Positions 1 to 7,288 of a DNA stretch of 46,684 nt are shown here, in pieces (the stretch's first letter is position 1; every line of letters begins with the position of its first letter). Made by a program: the position numbers and the translations under genes. The notes below the pieces were generated by a model. That model was not told the origin of the DNA. It made no database searches and was given only the letters and a program-made list of their open reading frames with translations. This DNA comes from a virus, in IMG/VR virus record IMGVR_UViG_3300043219_000162, positions 1 to 46,684 of that record, one strand, 5' to 3'.

Positions 1-218
1 ACCTGATTCATTGCCGCACTGAAAGACTCAGCGGTTCTGATTGCAGTTGCAGCAAGCCCAACAAGAGGAGCCGTGATACCGAGAGTAAGGGAGGTTCCAA
101 CACTCTGAAGATTCTGACCAACCTGCCTCATTTGGTCTTGAGCCGATTGCATCCCCTTGGAGAATTGGCTCATCTCCATCCCGAGTCTTACAAAGATGTC
201 TCCAACACTTTGGGCCAT
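1..218 (-). CDS. Tail tape measure protein, N-terminal part (runs off the window)
   Basis: Only the first 72 codons are visible; the gene continues past position 1. The start ATG (216-218) follows a GGGAG ribosome site about 8 nt upstream. The protein begins MAQSVGDIFVRLGMEMSQFS and continues with a Q-rich helical stretch followed by a 'GTSLTLGITAPLVGLAA' segment. That layout is typical of the N-terminus of phage tape measure proteins, which set tail length and sit in the tail lumen. It lies directly after the tail-tube and chaperone genes, which is the expected place. The identification rests on this N-terminus and on gene order. Confidence 0.85.
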   Translation of the reverse strand, partial: MAQSVGDIFVRLGMEMSQFSKGMQSAQDQMRQVGQNLQSVGTSLTLGITAPLVGLAATAIRTAESFSAAMNQ

Positions 219-236
219 TGTGTCTACTCCCTTGCT

Positions 237-739
237 CTAATCTTCCTCCCCCTCTTTGAGGAGCCCTCTTGCAATCTTCTCTGCCCGTTTCATCTTGCCC
301 ATTCCCTTGGCTTTATTCTTGGATACAGGCTTGCCGCCGAACAGATGATGCAGTCCTTTAACAACGTCCAATTGGTCTTGCCAGTGTTGCTCCTTCTTCC
401 CCTTCTTGCCTTTGTCTCCTCTTCTGTTTGGAAGAAAGTCCTCAATCTTGAAAGCCTTTTTTCGTTTCCCTCTGTTAGCGTTTGCAAGGATGCAAGCAAC
501 CAAGCCCGTCCGGAAGTCTCTCTGCTCCTGTTCAGTAAGCCACCGTTCCCGGAGGCAGAAGAACTCAAAAGGTGAGAGGGACATGAAGGTCTCAAAATCA
601 AGACCAATGTCAAACCGAGCAAAGGCAACCAAGTTAGGCCAATCAAGAGGAACAAAATCGGGTTCTCCTTTCTTCCTCCCTTTACCTTTCTTGGCTAAGC
701 TGCTTGCAGTATTTCTAAAGGGAGCAAATCCTTGCTTCC
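237..739 (-). CDS. Tail assembly chaperone, T-like part made by -1 frameshift
   Basis: This frame has no convincing start of its own and overlaps the end of the upstream chaperone gene. It contains a 'WPNLVAFARFDIGL' stretch and an 'ILANANRGKRKKAFKIEDFLP' stretch, as seen in the second reading frame of lambda G/GT-type chaperones. Translation is expected by a -1 slip at the AAAGGGA heptamer (743-737). The fusion would have 112 residues from the first frame and 166 from this one, 278 in all. Such fusions bind the tape measure and tube proteins during tail assembly and are not part of the finished virion. The C-terminal half is very lysine-rich. Confidence 0.85.
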
Positions 740-1072
740 CTTTTCTCCGGAAGAAATCTTCCAAGCATCAGTGATCTTGCCCATCACATAGGCGAGGTTT
801 CCCATGTGGAGCATTCCCCCAACTTCCGTTTCACTGAGGTCCGGACTTGCGGGCTTGAGGCAGACGTACAACATTTTCCGGACAATTTCCGGATCTGAGA
901 TATCCTCATCCCAGAGCTTGCGATCCATGACAGACTTGCCGGTCATGTCCTCAATCTCTGCAATGCCGTTGAAGGTTACAAGGATTTGGAATTCTTTGTT
1001 GTCCTTGCCAAGGAGGATCTTTGTGAAGGGTCTGGGAGGTACGGGCATCTCCGTAATGTTTCCACTCATCAT
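695..1072 (-). CDS. Tail assembly chaperone, G-like part
   Basis: A 125-residue protein with the pattern FNGIAEIEDMTGK followed by helices and a 'LSETEVGGML' segment, as in phage tail assembly chaperones of the G/gp13 type. It lies between the tail tube gene and the tape measure gene. I chose the ATG at 1072 behind GGAGAAAG; an ATG at 1069 and a TTG at 1078 are alternatives. The gene ends at 695, but a slippery heptamer near its end allows part of the ribosomes to continue in the -1 frame. Its core resembles the N-terminal domain of the methyltransferase fusion at 24476-25438. Confidence 0.85.
   Translation of the reverse strand: MMSGNITEMPVPPRPFTKILLGKDNKEFQILVTFNGIAEIEDMTGKSVMDRKLWDEDISDPEIVRKMLYVCLKPASPDLSETEVGGMLHMGNLAYVMGKITDAWKISSGEKGSKDLLPLEILQAA
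737..743 (-). other. Programmed -1 ribosomal frameshift site A AAG GGA
   Basis: The heptamer AAAGGGA lies in the chaperone frame as A-AAG-GGA and so fits the X XXY YYZ rule. Slipping back one base gives AAA and GGG and opens the downstream frame, which stays open to 237. The position, inside the overlap of the two chaperone frames, is where lambda-like phages place this site. Confidence 0.8.
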
Positions 1073-1142
1073 GAGCAATCTTTCTCCAGACCATCTCTCA
1101 GATACCTGTTTCCTGCTCGATACAGGCTCTCTGAGCTAGTTT

Positions 1143-1175
1143 CTCCGGGGATGGGGTCCGGAACCATCCCCGGAG
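1143..1175 (-). terminator. Hairpin between tail tube and chaperone genes
   Basis: A perfect 12-bp stem (1143-1154 with 1164-1175) with a 9-nt loop lies in the 136-nt gap after the tail tube gene. No T-run follows, so it may be an attenuator or mRNA-stabilising hairpin rather than a full terminator. A drop in expression between tube and chaperone would make sense, because tube protein is needed in much larger amounts. Confidence 0.5.
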
Positions 1176-1208
1176 GTTCCTGATGTCCTCAGAAGGGGTC
1201 TCAGGAAC

Positions 1209-1646
1209 TTAGGCAAATGTCGGAGGTCCGGCAACCTTTGCAGTCACCGAAGCCAACAAAACGTCTCCCGGATCTGAAGACATCTCAAACCCAGTGAAGA
1301 TCACAGGACATGCCCAAGTTGTTACCCCAACATCGGGGAAAACAATCTGAATATTCCTGATGGTCCTGTCAAGCATGTCCTTGAGGATTCCGCTTGAGTA
1401 GGAGTGGGACGGATCTTGCGGGATGAAATGGATGTCAAAGTTGACCTCCCCGCCGTCCAACAGACCGGCAATGAACCGTCTGAAAGGCGTTGGGGTATTG
1501 TGGACCGTAACATCAATTGCGTCCGCCGAGAGGGAGGGTCCGGAGATGGTCTTCAACTCTGCAATAGTGCTGAAGTTTTCCGGGGTTGCCCCATCCCCCA
1601 ATTTGAGCAGAGTACCAAAGGCAGATACTGCCGGAGATGCACTCAT
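1209..1646 (-). CDS. Major tail tube protein
   Basis: A 145-residue protein with a GTLLKLGDG start, a 'TIAELKTISGPSLSADAIDV' stretch and a 'DGGEVNFDIHF' strand. This pattern is characteristic of lambda gpV/HK97-type tail tube proteins, which stack as hexameric rings to form the tail channel. It is followed by the chaperone pair and the tape measure gene, as expected. The start ATG (1644-1646) is the first residue of the conserved region. Confidence 0.9.
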   Translation of the reverse strand: MSASPAVSAFGTLLKLGDGATPENFSTIAELKTISGPSLSADAIDVTVHNTPTPFRRFIAGLLDGGEVNFDIHFIPQDPSHSYSSGILKDMLDRTIRNIQIVFPDVGVTTWACPVIFTGFEMSSDPGDVLLASVTAKVAGPPTFA

Positions 1647-1691
1647 AATCTATATCTCTCCTTGTGGGGTTGCAGGGAGTTCCTCCCGTCG

Positions 1692-2039
1692 TTACGCAAT
1701 CTTCACAACAGCGAACTCAACATCTACCGCGTCCGCTTCAAAGAGCAGCTTTCCTGCCTGCTCCCATCCGCTCTTGTTGGTGAACGGGCCATAACAGTGC
1801 ATGGCTCCGGCAGCAAGGGAGTCTGCGGTAATGTCTGCCGTTCTTCCCCGTTGGTTGGCGACGGTTTCAATCGTCACCAACTGAGCACCAACTCCCGTAT
1901 TCAAAGCCAAAAGCAACTCTTGGCCCGTCATGGTGAGTTCTTCTTTGTTGGCAACATCAGCCGCCGTGAAAGTCAAAGCCACGCCTACGGTTGGGTAGGA
2001 ACCCGGAGCATCTTGAGCAACATGTGTTTGTCTTGCCAT
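1692..2039 (-). CDS. Small virion-associated protein, paralogue of the upstream gene
   Basis: A 115-residue protein of unknown function. It aligns along its full length with the gene at 2061-2414: both have 'PG(S/A)YP..GVA(L/V)TF', 'ANK...TM.G..LLL', a 'GRT..IT' turn, 'GPF....GW' and end in 'DVEFAV(V/I)K'. A tandem duplication is the simplest explanation. Its place between the tail completion and tail tube genes suggests a neck, tail-terminator or decoration role. No catalytic motif or signal is seen. Confidence 0.75.
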   Translation of the reverse strand: MARQTHVAQDAPGSYPTVGVALTFTAADVANKEELTMTGQELLLALNTGVGAQLVTIETVANQRGRTADITADSLAAGAMHCYGPFTNKSGWEQAGKLLFEADAVDVEFAVVKIA

Positions 2040-2060
2040 TCTCTTTATTCCTCCTTTCCT

Positions 2061-2414
2061 TTAGCCGAGCTTGATGACGGCAAACTCAATGTCTGTGTCT
2101 TCTCCCTCAAAGTGGATCAGACTGTCCGTGGGGTCATACCAACCAATCCTGTCCCGGAACGGGCCAAGCATGACTGATGCCCCGGCTCCAAGGATCTGAG
2201 CAGTGATAGGCCCTGTCCGCCCCATGTCATCCTGAACGGAATCGAGAGTAAAAGTCTTGTCTCCCGCTCCTTCATTCCGGACGAGCAGAAGGTCATTGCC
2301 CTCCATCGTGAACCCGTTTTTGTTGGCAGCATCAGCGTCTTCAAACGTGACAGCAACCCCATCCAACGGATAAGCTCCGGGAGCAACTGTTTTTGTGATT
2401 TCGGTTCTTGGCAT
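2061..2414 (-). CDS. Small virion-associated protein, paralogue of the downstream gene
   Basis: A 117-residue, probably all-beta protein, related over its full length to the next gene (1692-2039). The start ATG (2412-2414) has an AAAGGAG ribosome site. A class 2 promoter-like element lies upstream at 2456-2463, so this pair may have its own late promoter. Position in the neck/tail block suggests a structural role, which is an inference from gene order only. Confidence 0.75.
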   Translation of the reverse strand: MPRTEITKTVAPGAYPLDGVAVTFEDADAANKNGFTMEGNDLLLVRNEGAGDKTFTLDSVQDDMGRTGPITAQILGAGASVMLGPFRDRIGWYDPTDSLIHFEGEDTDIEFAVIKLG

Positions 2415-2455
2415 CTAGCTCCTTTCCTGTGACTCCTTCTGAGCCTCTATGTGTA

Positions 2456-2463
2456 ATTATCGG
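2456..2463 (-). promoter_or_regulatory. Class 2 promoter-like element CCGATAAT
   Basis: CCCGATAATTAC follows the stop of the gene at 2466 and precedes the 2414 gene. It is nearly identical to the element at 8292-8299, including the flanking 'ATAGAG'. Confidence 0.45.
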
Positions 2464-2465
2464 GA

Positions 2466-2822
2466 TCACTCCTCCTCTGAGATTCCGTAAAGTTCTGCGA
2501 GGACTGCATCATCCCTTAACTCCGGGTCTTCTATGGTGTCCAGCTTCCTCCCTTGAGCGTCAAACAAGTCCGCCGCAATTGGTCGCACTCCGGAGGCTTG
2601 TTGGAGGATAGCCTCTTCCATGAGCCTGTCCTTGAGAACATGATCCTCATAGATATGGGCAGACATGACCAACCGCTCAAGGGAGTCAAAGGGACAACGG
2701 ATACATTTGAATTGCAGAAATGTTTTCCATTGCCCTTCTCTCCAACCTTGTAGTTCCTCCTCCTCCGTAACATCGGAGAGAAAGTACTTGGGAGCCTTTG
2801 GTCTTACATATTCTTCACTCAT
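2466..2822 (-). CDS. Small protein with C2H2-like metal site
   Basis: 118 residues, unknown function. The middle carries C-x2-C (CIRC) and then H-x4-H (AHIYEDH) about 14 residues later, so a single zinc-finger-like site is likely. The C-terminus is acidic. The start overlaps the stop of the tail completion gene as ATGA, so the two are translationally coupled. In this position some phages encode a minor tail or neck accessory protein. Confidence 0.7.
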   Translation of the reverse strand: MSEEYVRPKAPKYFLSDVTEEEELQGWREGQWKTFLQFKCIRCPFDSLERLVMSAHIYEDHVLKDRLMEEAILQQASGVRPIAADLFDAQGRKLDTIEDPELRDDAVLAELYGISEEE

Positions 2823-3250
2823 AGGATTGGTTGTCCTTTGATTCGGAAACGGACTACCCCATGGATGATCCCGTCCCCTTCTGCCATAGCCCGTGTATCC
2901 TCAAGGAGGACTTGGACAACATGCCAACCGGCAACCGGGATAGTCTGATGCTCAAGGGTCCGGACCATCTGAGACATGATCTGGGAGACGTTCCTCTTAC
3001 CCCGCCTCCGGTCATAGACATGGATAGTAACAAGGCTCTCCCGGCCAATAGCATTGAGCCTGTTGTCTGCTACCTCATAACTCTCCCCAACCACTCCATA
3101 GGGAAACTTGGTATCTTCCTCCTCCGGTACTTCCATATCATAGAGTTTGGACATCAAGCTCATGAGAGTAACGTCCCCGCTGAGCATGTTGTAAAGTCCG
3201 GTCTGCAATTCCCAAACCATCACTCCGGCTGCTGGAATCATATGAGGCAT
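2819..3250 (-). CDS. Tail completion / tail terminator protein (DUF3168-like)
   Basis: 143 residues. An N-terminal helix 'LQTGLYNMLSGDVTLMSLM' is followed by 'FPYGVVGESYEVADN', a 'VTIHVYDRR' strand and a helix around 'QIMSQMVRTLEHQ'. This is the layout of gp17/DUF3168 tail completion proteins that cap the tail tube at the head-proximal end. Gene order (gp10-like protein before it, tube after it) agrees. Confidence 0.8.
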   Translation of the reverse strand: MPHMIPAAGVMVWELQTGLYNMLSGDVTLMSLMSKLYDMEVPEEEDTKFPYGVVGESYEVADNRLNAIGRESLVTIHVYDRRRGKRNVSQIMSQMVRTLEHQTIPVAGWHVVQVLLEDTRAMAEGDGIIHGVVRFRIKGQPIL

Positions 3251-3793
3251 TTATTTCTTTCCTCCTGCATTGGTGCTCCCGATAACCCGACGGAGCCGCC
3301 GGTTGAACTTCGGTCTCTCTGCCAGATAAGCCGGAGTCAGAAATGGTCTTGCTGGAAGACCATGCTTTCCGATCTTTCGGGCAATCACAAAAGCAAACTT
3401 GGGAGGAATGCTGTGACGGACTGCCCATTCCCTAATGACATCAATGGGAGGCATCTTCCCTCCAGAGCCGTGAGTGTACCCCGGAGGCAGCGGATAGGTA
3501 TTGGTGGCCCGTCCCCTTGGACCTGTTCCGAATTCCACATGGACCCCATACCCGGCATTGGTCCCAATCTCAGCGGTCATTCCGTTTTGGTAGAACGTGG
3601 GACGGAGAGTGGTCTTGAGCCGCCCCTCATCAACGGGAACGTTCTTGACTGCATCATTGCGGATGTTGAGGGCGGAAATATTGATTACTCTTTTAGCCGC
3701 TGCTTTGATCCGAGTTTCATATAACTTGAAGTTCCTCTTGAGGGTTGCCGCTCCTACAATCTCAACAGTTACTCCACTTCTCGTCTTGGGCAT
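3251..3793 (-). CDS. HK97 gp10-like neck/tail protein
   Basis: 180 residues. The segment 'VPVDEGRLKTTLRP', then 'AEIGTNAGYGVHVEFGTGP', then 'PARPFLTPAY' is the family signature of HK97 gp10-like proteins. These act at the head-tail junction or in tail assembly. The stop is directly before the start of the tail completion gene. Confidence 0.85.
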   Translation of the reverse strand: MPKTRSGVTVEIVGAATLKRNFKLYETRIKAAAKRVINISALNIRNDAVKNVPVDEGRLKTTLRPTFYQNGMTAEIGTNAGYGVHVEFGTGPRGRATNTYPLPPGYTHGSGGKMPPIDVIREWAVRHSIPPKFAFVIARKIGKHGLPARPFLTPAYLAERPKFNRRLRRVIGSTNAGGKK

Positions 3794-3794
3794 G

Positions 3795-4151
3795 TCAGTC
3801 TCTTGTCCGGGGGATCACTTCCTCACACTTGATCTTGATGAGCCTATGCCGAGTGTTCACGTCCTTGACGCCAATGATGGAGAGATACCGGGTCTTGCCC
3901 TCATCCTGCCAACGGATTCTCCAAGTACTGTTGACCTCTCCGGCATACCGGGCTTCCACAACATGAGAAATGTTTTGACGTAGCTGAGCCCCAATCATCT
4001 GCTCATACTCACTGGAGTCCCGGACGTTGCCCCAAAAGGAGCCTTCTCCTTGCCATGCTTTCTCGCTTCCTCCTCCGTCATCAGGGATGGAATGAGGAGA
4101 TTGAATCTCAAGCATGTATCGGAAGTTGCTTTTGACAGTATGGCGGGCCAT
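3795..4151 (-). CDS. Head closure / head-tail adaptor protein
   Basis: 118 residues from the ATG at 4151, which overlaps the connector stop as TAATG. Features of the SPP1 gp16-like head closure family: a strand-rich core with 'WGNVRDSSEYEQMIGAQLRQNISHVVEARY' (shown here in part only by its key residues W, E, A, H and R) and 'RYLSIIGVKDVNTRHRLIKIKCEE' near the end. The protein would plug the connector and join the tail. Assignment is from these patterns and gene order. Confidence 0.75.
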   Translation of the reverse strand: MARHTVKSNFRYMLEIQSPHSIPDDGGGSEKAWQGEGSFWGNVRDSSEYEQMIGAQLRQNISHVVEARYAGEVNSTWRIRWQDEGKTRYLSIIGVKDVNTRHRLIKIKCEEVIPRTRD

Positions 4152-4789
4152 TATACAAACGTCCAATCCACGTAAGGAGCAAGGAGGATACTCACATTGG
4201 GAGGAAGTCCGCCGTACCTCTTAGCGATGATTTCATATTTCAAATCCGCTCCTTGCCCTTCCGGGTTCTCAAGGAGATGACCAATCATCTGAGCAACCGC
4301 CGTCCGGATATCTTCCGGAATATTTTCCCTTGCCGCTGCAAGATTCTCGGGATTGACAACTGCCGGGGTCTCTGCCCAACCAACAACGAACTCCGTTATA
4401 AAGGATTTCATTTCTCTGTGAGAAGGCCAAGAACTCCTTGCCGTGAGTTTGTTTTTGTGGAGGATGTAGTCCCCGGAATCAACAGGAGTCTGAGTGTCAT
4501 CATCCCAAGAGGAAATTGTGTCGATCTCAACAACGGACAAGACAGGAGCTTTATACAGCCGGAACTGCTTTGGGGACAAGTCCTGAGTCTGTACCCAGAC
4601 TTGCTCACAGAGCCCCTTGTTGATCTTCCCTTCAACGGACTTTGTTGCTGCCTTGAGCAGAGCAACCAAATGGTTGTCATCCGAGGTCTGACCAAGAGGA
4701 AGTTTCAGTTGCTCCTTGATCTCATCCAAGGTTAAAGGCCAAAACGTTGGAGGGGTCTTGAGTTCAAGATCGAAATTGATTGCTGCCAT
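4151..4789 (-). CDS. Head-tail connector protein (gp6-like)
   Basis: 212 residues. I start it at the ATG at 4789, which has AGGAGG 5 nt upstream; a longer frame upstream has no ribosome site and runs through an inverted repeat. 'LDEIKEQLKLP' near the N-terminus, then 'LLKAATKSVEGKINKGL' and an 'IRTAVAQMIGHLLENPEG' helix, are typical of gp6-like connectors that extend the portal channel. The next gene is the closure protein, as expected. Confidence 0.85.
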   Translation of the reverse strand: MAAINFDLELKTPPTFWPLTLDEIKEQLKLPLGQTSDDNHLVALLKAATKSVEGKINKGLCEQVWVQTQDLSPKQFRLYKAPVLSVVEIDTISSWDDDTQTPVDSGDYILHKNKLTARSSWPSHREMKSFITEFVVGWAETPAVVNPENLAAARENIPEDIRTAVAQMIGHLLENPEGQGADLKYEIIAKRYGGLPPNVSILLAPYVDWTFV

Positions 4790-4811
4790 AGTTCCTCCTA
4801 ATAAATGCAGA

Positions 4812-4870
4812 GATCCCGGTTGAGCAAGATCACCATGAGGCAGACGGATCACATAAGCTCAACCGGGATC
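4812..4870 (-). terminator. 14-bp perfect inverted repeat in the gap before the connector gene
   Basis: Arms 4812-4825 and 4857-4870 match perfectly and are separated by 31 nt. On the minus strand the structure is followed by the T-rich stretch TCTCTGCATTTATT. It lies between the 4906-5316 gene and the connector gene, so it may lower expression of the connector relative to the abundant upstream head proteins. Confidence 0.5.
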
Positions 4871-4905
4871 AATCTCCCGTACAACCCTATCCGGAGGAGG
4901 AGGAT

Positions 4906-5316
4906 TTAGGAAGTCGGAAGAACCCGAGCATCTCCCTTCACCGCAACAGCGGAGAGAGTCACATCGGCAGTGTCGGTCTCCACGAGATGAAGCCTCATGT
5001 ACCGCTTGGTACCGAGAGTGACTTCAACCTTGATGACATCCTCCGCTGTAGTGTCATCGTCCAAGACATCCGTTGCGACGATACGGGCAGCGTTGGTGAT
5101 CGCCACTCCATCCGAAAGGGCGGAATTATCCCCCTCATAGACAACCGGCGTGAAATAGTGTGCCGCCGTCAACGTCCCGATGGCATGGACATGAATCAGA
5201 AACACAAGCTGATAATGTCCAGCCATGTCAATGATGTGGTCACCAACTTTTGTTGCCGTGAGTTGGGCGTAATCAATTGCCGCTTCAACGGCAAGGTTAA
5301 CTGCAAGAGTGTTCAT
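4906..5316 (-). CDS. Putative head decoration or structural protein
   Basis: 136 residues, rich in Ala, Val and Thr. The pattern 'IHVHAIGTLTAAHYFTPVVY', 'DVLDDDTTAEDVIKVEV' and 'KRYMRLHLVETDTADVTLS' recurs in phage proteins encoded next to the major capsid gene. A capsid-surface or decoration role is likely, but no partner can be named. Start ATG 5316 has a GGAGACTGG ribosome site. Confidence 0.7.
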   Translation of the reverse strand: MNTLAVNLAVEAAIDYAQLTATKVGDHIIDMAGHYQLVFLIHVHAIGTLTAAHYFTPVVYEGDNSALSDGVAITNAARIVATDVLDDDTTAEDVIKVEVTLGTKRYMRLHLVETDTADVTLSAVAVKGDARVLPTS

Positions 5317-5379
5317 TGTTCCAGTCTCCTTCCAAATTCCTTTTCCTCAAGATCCGAGTTGTTAAGACTTCCTCCCTTG

Positions 5380-5868
5380 TTACGGAGAGACGATCTTGTA
5401 ATCAAGAATGAACCTGATTGACGTTGTACCAGTCAAGGCAGTTCCGATGTCCTTGGCTTGAACGTCCAAGCCTGCTCCAAGCGCCACGGCGAGGGTTGTA
5501 GCGATGTTGGCGGTAGCTTCCCCACGGAGATCAAAAATCGCTCCGTCTGCAAGACCAGCAACATCCATGACAGCAACCTTGGCGTTTGCCGTGTCTTCAA
5601 TGTCAACAGAGGTTGCAGTTGCAGCAGTACCCGCTGCCTTGACCTCCCCACCCACAATCATGATTTTCTTGGTCGCGGATGGGTTGACAATGAGGGTCTT
5701 ACCGGCTTTGATCTCGGCAAGAGTAGCGGTGATGACCTTGGTGAAAACCATGTCCTCGGTAACGTCCCCGCCATCCTTCTTGAGAGTCCCCTTGATGTCC
5801 AAAGTTCCCTCAAGTCCGATAACATCGGATGCGCCGCCTTGCTCCCGGTAGTTCTGAGTATTTGGCAT
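5380..5868 (-). CDS. Head fibre / decoration protein
   Basis: 162 residues. The N-terminus 'MPNTQNYREQGG' followed by 'GTLDIKGTLKK' resembles small head fibre or decoration proteins encoded directly after the major capsid gene. The rest is Ala/Thr/Gly-rich and probably beta-structured. It follows the capsid gene with only a short hairpin-containing gap. Confidence 0.75.
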   Translation of the reverse strand: MPNTQNYREQGGASDVIGLEGTLDIKGTLKKDGGDVTEDMVFTKVITATLAEIKAGKTLIVNPSATKKIMIVGGEVKAAGTAATATSVDIEDTANAKVAVMDVAGLADGAIFDLRGEATANIATTLAVALGAGLDVQAKDIGTALTGTTSIRFILDYKIVSP

Positions 5869-5891
5869 ACTATTTTTTCCTTTCTTGGGAA

Positions 5892-5911
5892 GGGAGGAGT
5901 TTCCTCCTCCC
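5892..5911 (-). other. Hairpin with GAAA tetraloop after the capsid gene
   Basis: An 8-bp stem (5892-5899 with 5904-5911) closes a GAAA loop on the minus strand, a very stable RNA fold. It sits between the capsid gene and the decoration gene. It may stabilise capsid mRNA or tune readthrough. Confidence 0.45.
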
Positions 5912-5928
5912 GTCTGTCCCTGCCGGGA

Positions 5929-7188
5929 TTAAGTGCTCATGTACAGCTTCTTGAGCGCCTCCGCTTGGATGACCTGTCCGCCAACCCGTTTCCGAGCGGA
6001 GAACTCAATCATGCCGGTTGCCTTGGAAGTGATCGGGTCCGCCATGGTTTCCATGACGATCCGGTCAAGGATGAGATACCCTCTCCGGAAGTCCCCGAAC
6101 ATGATGGGATAGGTACCGGAACTGATTGCAGGCATGTCCGGAGCCGTCCGATAGGGACGGTCCAGAATGGTCGGAGGCTCCGCTTCCCGGCGGATGCCCA
6201 CTGCCCACAGATAGTTGCCGTTGCCGTCCTTCAACTGCCGGATGGTCTTGAGAGTGCTCCGGTTCATCAACCACTGCGAGTTGTTGAGGTAAGCCTCCTT
6301 CAACTCATAGTAGAGAGCGATCAAAGCATCGGCGGAAAGAACCGTTGCATGACCGTTGTTGACCGCGCCAACATTGGCGTTAGACATCAAGCCCTGAGGC
6401 TGACCCGCGCCATTGCCGGAGACGAACCCGGTACCTTCCAAAACGCCGAACTGCTCCGCGAATTCCTCCCGAAGGAAGGATTCAATGTTGAAAACCGAAT
6501 CCTCCAACTCCTGCTTGGAGACCTTGGTCATGGCGTACATCTCATGACTCCGGAGTTGCTCCATGCCGAAGGAGGGATTGTCGGTCTCGGAACGGGTTCC
6601 GGTTTCCTCAACCCATGATGCCGAAGCAACACCCGTCCGCTTGGGGATCTGAACCTCGGTTCTGGAGGTCGTGCGGATGCGGGCCAACTGTCGAATGGGA
6701 GACCACTCAACTACATCCTTAATCATCTCCATGACGTACTCCGGAGGGGCAAGGTACCCGCCCGCAGTGTCATTGCCGAGGATGAGGGCTTTCTCCTCTT
6801 CCGGCGAAAGGATGCCGGTACCCTTGATTGCCTGAGGATCATACCCGGAGCGGAGGGCTTTGAAGAAAGCTTTCCTGCCGAGGGTTTCCTTATCCGCTTG
6901 TTTCTTGCCGTCCAAGAGTTCCTCTCCCTCACGGGCAAAGGAGGTCTCCATGTCGGCAATCTTTTTCTCCATGGCTTCCCGAGCGTCCTTTGCGGATTTC
7001 AACTCGTCCACAAAGGCAGAGATCTTCTCTTCCTTCGCAGCCATATCGCTGTTGATCTCCGTCAGCTTGGCTTCCATCTCTCCGGTTGCTTTGCCATACT
7101 TCTCAGCCTCGGCAACCGCCTTCTCAGAGAAGCCCTTGAACTCAACAAAGGACTCACTGAGCTTTTGCAGTTCCTGTTCAATGTTCAC
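5929..7188 (-). CDS. Major capsid protein (HK97 fold)
   Basis: 419 residues, GTG start (7186-7188) with GGAG 8 nt upstream. Residues 1 to about 105 form a long charged coiled-coil delta/scaffold domain, expected to be removed by the protease encoded upstream. The body has the family patterns 'NDTAGGYLAPPEY', 'IRQLARIRTTSRTEVQIP', 'WVEETGTRSETDNPSFG', 'TGFVSGNGAGQPQGLM', 'WLMNRSTLKTIRQLKDGNG' and 'MFGDFRRGYLILDR'. No separate scaffold gene is visible, consistent with the fused delta domain. Confidence 0.97.
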   Translation of the reverse strand: MNIEQELQKLSESFVEFKGFSEKAVAEAEKYGKATGEMEAKLTEINSDMAAKEEKISAFVDELKSAKDAREAMEKKIADMETSFAREGEELLDGKKQADKETLGRKAFFKALRSGYDPQAIKGTGILSPEEEKALILGNDTAGGYLAPPEYVMEMIKDVVEWSPIRQLARIRTTSRTEVQIPKRTGVASASWVEETGTRSETDNPSFGMEQLRSHEMYAMTKVSKQELEDSVFNIESFLREEFAEQFGVLEGTGFVSGNGAGQPQGLMSNANVGAVNNGHATVLSADALIALYYELKEAYLNNSQWLMNRSTLKTIRQLKDGNGNYLWAVGIRREAEPPTILDRPYRTAPDMPAISSGTYPIMFGDFRRGYLILDRIVMETMADPITSKATGMIEFSARKRVGGQVIQAEALKKLYMST

Positions 7189-7288
7189 GTTTCAAACTCC
7201 TTCCGTATTTGGATGTCTGTTACTCACTCCCAACGGCTCTAATCTCCCGGCTCAGTGAGTGGGAGGAGTGTTGGACTCCCTCATGGAG

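Noticed and set aside
1404-2177. Plus-strand open reading frames of 200-390 codons (also 2831-3724, 5458-6618, 9934-10719)
   Set aside because: They lie antisense to well-supported capsid and tail genes, lack ribosome sites and have unlikely compositions. They are by-products of the codon use of the minus-strand genes.
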